From NCBI GenBank assembly GCA_012510335.1, contig JAAZIF010000228.1, forward strand, positions 1-5,739: 5,739 nt of DNA, written 5' to 3'. The translations under genes and the position numbers were made by a program. Position 1 is the stretch's first letter; every line of letters starts with the position of its first letter. Shown here one piece after another: positions 1 to 4,360 of this stretch. A model generated the notes under the pieces. It ran no database searches, was not told where the DNA came from, and was given only the letters and a program-made list of their open reading frames with translations. The stretch is from Methanomicrobiales archaeon (GTDB lineage Archaea > Halobacteriota > Methanomicrobia > Methanomicrobiales > Methanoculleaceae).

Positions 1-2
1 AT

Positions 3-128
3 AAATTCGGCATCGTCGAGATCAACTGCCTCATCGGTGAGCGGACGATAGAGGTCTGGTTTGCTCCCGGGAAGGGTGCGGTCGCAGCAGAGTACGTCGA
101 CGCCCTCCTGAGCACGCGGTTCCCCTGA
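3..128 (+). CDS. C-terminal end of an unidentified protein (5' truncated by window edge)
   Basis: An open frame runs from the left edge to a TGA at 126-128 and gives 41 residues, starting KFGIVEINCLIGER and ending LLSTRFP. Codons are strongly GC-ending, as in the other confident genes, and the pattern of a beta-like stretch (IVEINCLI), a second strand (RTIEVWFAP) and a terminal amphipathic helix (AVAAEYVDALLST) looks like the end of a folded domain. I do not recognise the family, and the start and most of the protein lie outside the window. It converges on the mop gene, with 41 bases between the two stops. Confidence 0.5.
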   Translation, partial: KFGIVEINCLIGERTIEVWFAPGKGAVAAEYVDALLSTRFP

Positions 129-169
129 GGCGGACATAAAGGAGGAGAGGGGCTCGCGGGAAGAACCGC
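116..169. terminator. Possible stem-loop between convergent gene ends
   Basis: GCGGTT at 116-121 is exactly complementary to AACCGC at 164-169. The pairing can continue through CCC at 122-124 with GGG at 158-160 if three bases (161-163) bulge out. The structure spans the end of the rightward partial gene and stops one base short of the mop stop codon. There is no clear oligo-T run on either strand, only a pyrimidine-rich stretch on the minus strand near 138-150. A role in termination is therefore inference from position alone. Confidence 0.2.
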
Positions 170-379
170 TCAGTCCTTGCCGATAACGACCTCGGAGGCC
201 TTTATAAGGGCATAGACCTCCGATCCCTCCCTCAGGTTCATCCTCTCCGTCGAGTAGGTCGTGATGACCGAGACGATCTCGATCCCCCCGGGGAGGACGA
301 CCGTCACCTCGCTGTTGATGGGGCCTTTCTTGATCAACTTGATGGTACCTTTCAGCTGGTTTCTCGAACTCACTTCCAT
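170..379 (-). CDS. mop: Mop-type molybdate/tungstate-binding protein (single TOBE domain)
   Basis: A 69-residue protein that is essentially one TOBE/Mop domain. It begins MEVSSRNQLKGT; the SARNQLKGT-like opening is the hallmark of molbindins. It continues with GPINSEVTVVLPGG, a central variable segment, and ends KASEVVIGKD, the usual second signature. Proteins of this family form small oligomers in the cytoplasm that bind molybdate or tungstate oxyanions. In methanogens these metals serve the pterin cofactors of formylmethanofuran dehydrogenase and formate dehydrogenase, so a storage or delivery role is inferred. The frame is open further upstream, to an ATG at 512-514. I chose the ATG at 377-379 because it gives the family length, is preceded by GGTGAT, and because the longer version would translate across the TATA-like box and add a Pro/Gly/Cys-rich, domain-less tail. 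No molybdate transporter genes are visible beside it. Confidence 0.87.
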   Translation of the reverse strand: MEVSSRNQLKGTIKLIKKGPINSEVTVVLPGGIEIVSVITTYSTERMNLREGSEVYALIKASEVVIGKD

Positions 380-382
380 ACA

Positions 383-388
383 ATCACC
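383..388 (-). promoter_or_regulatory. Ribosome-binding site deciding the mop start
   Basis: On the minus strand GGTGAT sits three bases before the ATG at 377-379. It matches the archaeal Shine-Dalgarno core (part of GGAGGTGAT, complementary to the 16S rRNA 3' end). It supports the short 69-residue start over the longer open frame. Confidence 0.6.
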
Positions 389-412
389 GGCTTTAGCGGT
401 CTCTATATGAAC

Positions 413-420
413 ATAATAAA
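413..420 (-). promoter_or_regulatory. TATA-like box for mop
   Basis: The minus strand reads TTTATTAT at 420-413, inside the most AT-rich patch (about 402-420) of an otherwise GC-rich stretch. Archaeal initiation usually falls about 25 bases downstream of the box centre. That places the start of the transcript near 388-393, leaving a short leader that still contains the GGTGAT site. A second weaker candidate, CATATAG on the minus strand around 403-409, lies nearer the gene. Confidence 0.42.
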
Positions 421-748
421 CTTGTGGTGGCTCTGCCGGATTGCAAGGCCCCCCGGCGCACCCCCTTTCGATGATAGGCTGGTACCCGGGGCTCTCGAGA
501 CGCCCTGCCGGCACAGGCCGAAGGCTCCCCCCCCCATTCGGGTTTTGTGAGAGTGCGCCTAAAGCCCGCCCTGCCCAAGCACCGGAGATCCGGAGGTATC
601 ACCCGGCAGGCTCCTGTACGGTATGGTGCAGGCGATCAAGAGAAAGCAGGCCACAGCGCCAGCCGGAGCCGCTGGTTAGTGATGCCCACCAGCGGATCGT
701 ACGACTCGATCCCGATGGATGAGAACCACTTCCCACTAACCCGTGCCA
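421..748. other. Intergenic stretch without a convincing gene
   Basis: This lies downstream of the lipoprotein gene and upstream of the mop promoter. Short open frames exist on both strands, but their translations are Arg/Pro/Ser-rich and show no domain character. An 18-codon frame at 623-679 (MVQAIKRKQATAP...) has a GGAGGT at 592-597, but that is about 25 bases upstream, too far to act as its ribosome-binding site. The stretch includes a nine-C run near 526-536, the 8-base palindrome TCGTACGA near 697-704, and the inverted repeat listed separately. It could hold an untranslated RNA or a decayed gene, but neither can be shown here. Confidence 0.4.
669..695. repeat. Perfect 8-bp inverted repeat with 11-base loop
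   Basis: CCGCTGGT at 669-676 and ACCAGCGG at 688-695 are exact reverse complements, separated by 11 bases (677-687). The arms could form a GC-rich hairpin in RNA from either strand or a two-fold symmetric protein-binding site. It lies about 55 bases beyond the oligo-T tract that follows the lipoprotein gene and about 250 bases upstream of the mop TATA-like box. No T-run follows either arm, so it is not a standard terminator. Confidence 0.5.
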
Positions 749-758
749 CAAAAATAAA
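749..758 (-). terminator. Oligo-T termination tract of the lipoprotein gene
   Basis: On the minus strand the bases directly after the TGA stop read TTTATTTTTG. Archaeal RNA polymerase terminates mainly at short oligo-T tracts on the non-template strand without needing a hairpin, so this run of eight T in nine bases is a good candidate for the transcript end. Confidence 0.5.
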
Positions 759-1106
759 TCAAAGGGTGGTAGACACCGATACCACGCCGTAGGCTGCGGA
801 TGTACTCTCCTGCTTGAGAACCGTCCCATCTTGCTTGATTTTTACGATCATTGTCCCTGAAGAACTATCTTTCTTCTGGAAGACCGCAGATACGCTGAAG
901 TCAGGGTCGCTGATTGTAAAAGTCTGATGACCAGAACCATCCACAGATCTTATGGAACCCAGATCTCCGTAACTCCCGGCCCAAGAGCCCGGGTAATCGA
1001 CCTCGATAGTTACCGTTGACTTTGTTTTGGTTGTCGTGCAGCCGCAGGAAGAAACAACAAATAGGATTATCGCCAACACGGCAAAAAATTTGACCCGGAG
1101 TTTCAT
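759..1106 (-). CDS. Predicted secreted lipoprotein, family unnamed
   Basis: A 115-residue protein with a classic export signal: basic N-terminus (MKLRVK), hydrophobic core at residues 7-18, then VSSC (residues 18-21), which fits a lipobox with Cys21 as the lipidated residue. Cys23 is an alternative. A Thr/Lys/Ser linker leads into one beta-rich domain of about 85 residues carrying YPGSWAGSYGD, RSVDGSG, VSAVFQKKDSSSGT and the ending TSAAYGVVSVSTTL. From memory, similar WxGxxGD...SVDGxG...YGVVSVS domains occur in uncharacterised secreted or membrane proteins of methanogens; I know no function. It is probably anchored on the outer face of the membrane. The ATG at 1104-1106 was chosen over an upstream in-frame ATG at 1167-1169 because it gives a clean signal peptide and sits at the right distance from a TATA-like box. 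Base composition is about half GC by hand count, clearly lower than the top6 genes. Confidence 0.75.
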   Translation of the reverse strand: MKLRVKFFAVLAIILFVVSSCGCTTTKTKSTVTIEVDYPGSWAGSYGDLGSIRSVDGSGHQTFTISDPDFSVSAVFQKKDSSSGTMIVKIKQDGTVLKQESTSAAYGVVSVSTTL

Positions 1107-1126
1107 GGTTGTGGATGTGCCCAGGA

Positions 1127-1134
1127 TATGTAAA
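1127..1134 (-). promoter_or_regulatory. TATA-like box, leaderless promoter of the lipoprotein gene
   Basis: The minus strand reads TTTACATA at 1134-1127, close to the archaeal TTTAWATA consensus. Its centre is about 25 bases upstream of the A of the ATG at 1106, the usual distance from box to transcription start. No Shine-Dalgarno-like sequence lies between them, so the transcript probably begins at or within a few bases of the start codon. Confidence 0.5.
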
Positions 1135-1179
1135 TAGATTGTGAATTTTAGACTCCATCGACATCGCATCCGATCACTA

Positions 1180-1416
1180 TTATTCTGCTGTACCTAACCT
1201 CAGCCTCAGAAAAACCCTTCTCACTCGTGCCGTCCCGGGCTTGAGGGGAGCCGGGCCCTTCACCCTGAACCCCCCATTGGAGTCCATCCTCCGGATCCAC
1301 TCGATCACAACCCCTGTCTGTAGCATCTCCGCCACCACCCGGGCACCAGCCGTGCTGAGGAAGACCCCGGCAGCAACCAGCGCAGGCGCCTCTTCCGGGG
1401 CAGCATGCGGGCTCAA
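1180..1416 (-). CDS. Possible small protein or gene remnant, unknown
   Basis: A 78-codon frame opens at a TTG (1414-1416) shortly after an in-frame TGA and ends in TAA at 1180-1182. The middle of the translation looks protein-like: a hydrophobic helix (ALVAAGVFLSTAGARVVAEM), then TGVVIEWIRRMDSNGGF and a basic C-terminus. Third positions there are mostly G or C, as expected for coding DNA in this genome. The first and last dozen codons are less biased. The weak start, lack of a good ribosome-binding site and the upstream stop suggest either a small unknown gene, possibly starting at an internal ATG (codon 31), or the tail of a decayed gene. I do not recognise the family. It is divergent from the 553-aa gene. 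Confidence 0.33.
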   Translation of the reverse strand: MSPHAAPEEAPALVAAGVFLSTAGARVVAEMLQTGVVIEWIRRMDSNGGFRVKGPAPLKPGTARVRRVFLRLRLGTAE

Positions 1417-1509
1417 ACCCGCTCACTGCAGGGCCTCACAGATCCTTGGTGCAGAGAATCATGCACTGCTGCGGGTGTTGCTATACATGCACCGCATCCT
1501 TGCGTGCGG

Positions 1510-1537
1510 CCCTCCCCGGCCCGGCAATCCCGGAGGG
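1510..1537. repeat. GC-rich inverted repeat upstream of the zinc-finger gene
   Basis: CCCTCC at 1510-1515 pairs with GGAGGG at 1532-1537 across a 16-base loop, and two G-T pairs can extend the stem outward. It lies about 20 bases upstream of the putative TATA-like element of the rightward gene. It may be a regulator site or simply chance pairing in GC-rich DNA. Confidence 0.22.
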
Positions 1538-1554
1538 TTCAGCCCCGGCGATCA

Positions 1555-1562
1555 TTCATTAT
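1555..1562 (+). promoter_or_regulatory. Degenerate TATA-like element for the 553-aa gene
   Basis: TTCATTAT lies in the only AT-rich patch (1551-1563) upstream of the ATG at 1587, with its centre about 28 bases before the start codon. An in-frame TAG occupies 1584-1586, directly before the ATG, and no Shine-Dalgarno-like sequence is present. A leaderless or near-leaderless transcript is the simplest reading. The match to consensus is poor. Confidence 0.33.
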
Positions 1563-1586
1563 CCCATGACAGACATACCCTCGTAG

Positions 1587-3248
1587 ATGACAAAAAAGAT
1601 CTCACCTGGCACCTGCCTGCTCTGCAGGGCTCCCGTGACAGAACGGAAGGCCCTCAAGCACGGCATGGGCTGCCTTGAGAAGTCTGGCTGGCCTGCCGGA
1701 GAGAAGCCTTCGCTCCTCATCATGATAAGGGAGCGGCAGGATAAAGACTACTGGCTGGCGGTCCTCGCGCGGCACGACACCCGGCTCGGAGACCTCGACC
1801 GGCTGATCCGCGACGTATGGGTGGAGTGTTGCGACCACCTGAGCTCCTTTAAGATCGGGGGTGTCGACTACGAACCGGGCACTGACCCCTCCTCAGATCT
1901 CCCCCTCTATGACCTCATCGCCCCGGGCAGCACGTTCACGTATGTCTACGACTTCGGCTCACCGACATCGCTGAGCCTCAAGGTGATCGGGGAGACGCCG
2001 ATCACCCCGCCGGACGGCCCGCTCTGCCTTATCGCGAGAAACGACCCCCCATCCATCCCCTGCATCCTCTGCGGCGCCGATGCCGACTTCATGCTCGATG
2101 ATCGCACCGAGGACTTCTCGCGCTATTATTGCCACGAATGTCTCGTAATAATCGATTACGACCCCGAAGACCTGGAGATCATATCAAATTCCCCGCGAAA
2201 CGGTGTCTGCGGCTACATCGATGACCATGAGGCCGCGATCCTCTGGTATCCCCCGGGGTGGACTGCGGATGAGCTTGCCCCTGAAAGCCCGGACGAGTTC
2301 CTGGACAACCTCCTCTTCGGTGACGATGCAGATCTGGACAACCTCCTCTTCGGTGACGATGAGGATGTGGACGCCGCGATGGCCGCAGCCGTCAGGGATA
2401 TAGGGGCCGACATAGATGCGTTCGTCGAGGCGGAGAGGGAGGCATACGGAGAGGAGGGCGCCTGCATGGCCGGCGATACGGTCATGTCCTTCTGCACCTT
2501 TATGCACCTCCTCTACGGGGCGGACATCGATGAATGGGACGCCCCATCGGTGCAGGAATGCCTGGTCGACCACATATCGCAGAACCCTATCTACCTGGAA
2601 GACTGGCCGGAGAAGGCCGTCCCGATCCTATGCCGGTTCCTGGAGCGGATGGAGGCGGCCGGCCGCATCAAAAATGCCTCTACTCTCTGCGCCGCCCTCA
2701 AGGAAGGAGAGACCGCCTTCCAGATTGCGACCACGAGCCCCGAAAAGAACCAGGCCCTCTTCAAGCACCTCCTTATGGAGGCCGGGGAGTCAGGCATCGA
2801 TATGAACGACATCGATGAGTTCCTCGACTTCGCGGTGAAGAGGCTAGTAGAGATAGCCGGGTTCGACCTCGATGACGAGGAGGTCCAGAAAGGGGTCACC
2901 GAACTCCTCGAGGGCGGGGCGCTGAAGGAGAACATCGACGGTCTTCGTGCCGCCATGATATTTGACAGGTGCGAAAACTTCTGCGACCGGTTCGAGGACG
3001 AGACCATACTCGAACACTGCAGGGAGATCATAATAGACCTCTCCGACCACCCGGCCGCACCCCTCTCGCGGGGAGACGGGGCGCTCTGGAGTGCGGCGAT
3101 CGTCTACGCAGCCTGCCAGGACGAAAACCTGATCCGGGCGGGGAGGGGCAGCACCTCCCTCGGAGATGAGATCAGTTCCTTCTTCGGATTTGAGCGGGCA
3201 TCAATCCGGAACAAGACGAGGGCGCTGAGGGGGTTCCTCTCCGACTGA
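1587..3248 (+). CDS. Zinc-finger protein with pRiA4b ORF-3-like and DUF6398-like domains
   Basis: A 553-residue acidic, modular protein. Residues 10-29 form a C2HC finger (Cys10, Cys13, His25, Cys29). Residues ~40-155 match the plasmid pRiA4b ORF-3-like (IS1096 TnpR-like) fold: LDRLIRDVWVECCDHLSSF, then YVYDFGS at 119-125 and LIARNDPP at 148-155. Residues 159-185 carry a second CxxC...CxxC site (Cys159, 162, 182, 185), followed by NSPRNGVCGY. Residues 239-260 are two copies of LDNLLFGDDxD. A helical region (~295-425) is followed by ~460-550 (SRGDGALWSAAIVYAAC...RASIRNKTRALRGFL), which resembles DUF6398, a cyclin/HTH-like domain. Families were recognised from memory. The start is fixed by an in-frame TAG directly upstream and by the finger needing residue 10. 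Molecular function is unknown; two zinc sites plus an HTH-like tail suggest nucleic-acid binding or regulation. It is cytoplasmic (no signal or membrane segment) and tail-to-tail with top6A. Confidence 0.85.
   Translation: MTKKISPGTCLLCRAPVTERKALKHGMGCLEKSGWPAGEKPSLLIMIRERQDKDYWLAVLARHDTRLGDLDRLIRDVWVECCDHLSSFKIGGVDYEPGTDPSSDLPLYDLIAPGSTFTYVYDFGSPTSLSLKVIGETPITPPDGPLCLIARNDPPSIPCILCGADADFMLDDRTEDFSRYYCHECLVIIDYDPEDLEIISNSPRNGVCGYIDDHEAAILWYPPGWTADELAPESPDEFLDNLLFGDDADLDNLLFGDDEDVDAAMAAAVRDIGADIDAFVEAEREAYGEEGACMAGDTVMSFCTFMHLLYGADIDEWDAPSVQECLVDHISQNPIYLEDWPEKAVPILCRFLERMEAAGRIKNASTLCAALKEGETAFQIATTSPEKNQALFKHLLMEAGESGIDMNDIDEFLDFAVKRLVEIAGFDLDDEEVQKGVTELLEGGALKENIDGLRAAMIFDRCENFCDRFEDETILEHCREIIIDLSDHPAAPLSRGDGALWSAAIVYAACQDENLIRAGRGSTSLGDEISSFFGFERASIRNKTRALRGFLSD
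2301..2366 (+). repeat. 33-bp tandem duplication inside the 553-aa gene
   Basis: Two adjacent 33-base units, 2301-2333 and 2334-2366, differ at only two bases (GCA versus GAG in the tenth codon). Each encodes LDNLLFGDD followed by AD or ED. Every other codon is identical including its third base, which points to a recent duplication and not to selection on the protein alone. The phase is exact, 11 codons, so the frame is preserved. Confidence 0.92.
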
Positions 3249-3272
3249 AGGCCGGACCCCGGCGGCCGGCCT
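3249..3272. terminator. GC-rich stem-loop between convergent genes
   Basis: AGGCCGG at 3249-3255 and CCGGCCT at 3266-3272 form a perfect 7-bp stem with a 10-base loop. The structure fills the 23-base gap between the 553-aa gene and top6A, and its last base is part of the top6A stop codon. A symmetric stem could serve both transcripts, but neither side has a clear oligo-T tract, so termination or RNA 3'-end stabilisation is inference. Confidence 0.4.
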
Positions 3273-4360
3273 CATATAACCCCCATATCCGCAAGCCTCG
3301 CCGGCAGGTACTCCTCCGTCACGAAATCGAGCCCCCGGCTCGCGAAGGCCTGCTGCTCGGACTTGAGCTTCATATCGAGCTGCAGTTTGATCTGGGTGTG
3401 CCAGTACTCGGTTGCAAACCGGGGATCGGTCAGCTCCGCCTTCAGGGCGTTTATGTCCTGCTCGGTGAGTTTATCCGAGGGGAGATCGTAGTCCGATATA
3501 TCGGAGGGCTGCACCCCGATGAACTGCGCCTGCGGCGTCGCCAGGAGTTCGGACATATGGGCGCTCTTGATCGAGCCGTAGGCAACGCTCGCGTATATCC
3601 TGTAGGACCAGGGGTCGCCGTCGGTGAATACCACAACAGGGAGATCGAGCGAGTCATTGAGCCTCCGGAGCACCCGGCGGGTTGACCGGGCCGGCTGCCC
3701 CTTGAGGTGGACCAGGATCGCCCCGTACTCCTCATCAAACCCGTTCTCCATCAGCCGGGCGTACATGCCGCCGGTCTCGATAGCGATAACGAACTTCGCG
3801 TCGTGGTCGATGAAGTCGAGAGTATCGACGTTGTTCGGTATGGGGTAGCCCGCCTCCCCGATATCCTCCTGGCAGTGCATCTCGCGCACCCCCCGCCGGG
3901 TGGTCTCGCGTATCCGGAGCGGCCCGAATATCGAGGCCCCGTCCTCCTCCGGCCGGAGATGAAACGCCTCCCGCTGGACGTCGGTTATGATCTCAAGATC
4001 CTCGATAAGGAGATTGCTCTCGTCCTGGGCCGAGAACTTCGCCCTCTTCCAGCCCTCGGATATGTAGTAGAGCTCCCTCAGGGTAGATGACCGGTTCTCC
4101 ACAAGCTGCTGCTTCAAGAATCCTATGACATGGGCCATCTTCAGGAGGTGGACAGCGCTCTTCTCTGTCGCCGCCGACCGGGTGCTCTCCTTATCCCCGT
4201 ACTTCCAGACCTCGGTCTCATCGTCGTACTCGATATTCTGTTTCGTCCGCGTCGGCAGCCTGACGTACGGCACGATGCCGTCACGCATCTGGCCGTACCA
4301 CTCGCGGGCGATACCCACAAGCCGCTCCTTTGCGAGGGCATCCATCTCTTCCCTAGACAT
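3272..4360 (-). CDS. top6A: DNA topoisomerase VI subunit A
   Basis: A complete 362-residue catalytic subunit of type IIB topoisomerase, the usual length for archaeal Top6A. It is homologous to eukaryotic Spo11. With Top6B it forms an A2B2 heterotetramer that makes a transient double-strand break, passes a second duplex through and relaxes supercoils or unlinks DNA. The winged-helix (5Y-CAP) domain covers roughly residues 65-145 and contains [13 protein letters not shown]; the second Tyr of the pair, Tyr99, is the expected DNA-attacking residue. The Toprim domain follows, with VIAIETGG (Glu195) and VVFTDGDPW (Asp247, Asp249) as the magnesium-binding acidic residues, and the conserved [16 protein letters not shown] between them. 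All expected catalytic residues are present. The start ATG lies inside the end of top6B (8-base overlap), with GGTGG a few bases upstream as the likely ribosome-binding site. Confidence 0.97.
   Translation of the reverse strand: MSREEMDALAKERLVGIAREWYGQMRDGIVPYVRLPTRTKQNIEYDDETEVWKYGDKESTRSAATEKSAVHLLKMAHVIGFLKQQLVENRSSTLRELYYISEGWKRAKFSAQDESNLLIEDLEIITDVQREAFHLRPEEDGASIFGPLRIRETTRRGVREMHCQEDIGEAGYPIPNNVDTLDFIDHDAKFVIAIETGGMYARLMENGFDEEYGAILVHLKGQPARSTRRVLRRLNDSLDLPVVVFTDGDPWSYRIYASVAYGSIKSAHMSELLATPQAQFIGVQPSDISDYDLPSDKLTEQDINALKAELTDPRFATEYWHTQIKLQLDMKLKSEQQAFASRGLDFVTEEYLPARLADMGVI

Noticed and set aside
455..475. CGATGATA near 468 as a C box of a C/D guide RNA.
   Set aside because: No matching D box (CTGA) or C'/D' pair at the right spacing was seen.
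623..679. Short rightward frame of 18 codons (MVQAIKRKQATAP...) as a gene.
   Set aside because: Too short, the only strong GGAGGT is about 25 bases away, stops precede it closely in the same frame, and its end falls in the inverted repeat.
441..792. Overlapping rightward open frames in the mop upstream region.
   Set aside because: Translations are Arg/Pro/Ser-rich without domain patterns, and they run through the lipoprotein terminator region on the other strand; they look like chance frames in GC-rich DNA.
1531..1550. GGTTCAGCC-like sequence as the T-arm of a tRNA.
   Set aside because: The T-loop does not fit the invariant TTCRA pattern and no acceptor, D or anticodon arms can be folded around it.
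1241..1678. Rightward 145-codon frame overlapping the start of the 553-aa gene.
   Set aside because: It lacks domain features, overlaps the well-supported zinc-finger coding region in another frame, and is antisense to the more protein-like leftward frame at 1180-1416.
1587..2052. The pRiA4b ORF-3/TnpR-like domain as a sign of an IS1096-type transposon.
   Set aside because: No transposase gene, terminal inverted repeats or target duplications are visible on either side, and the domain is embedded in a much longer protein.
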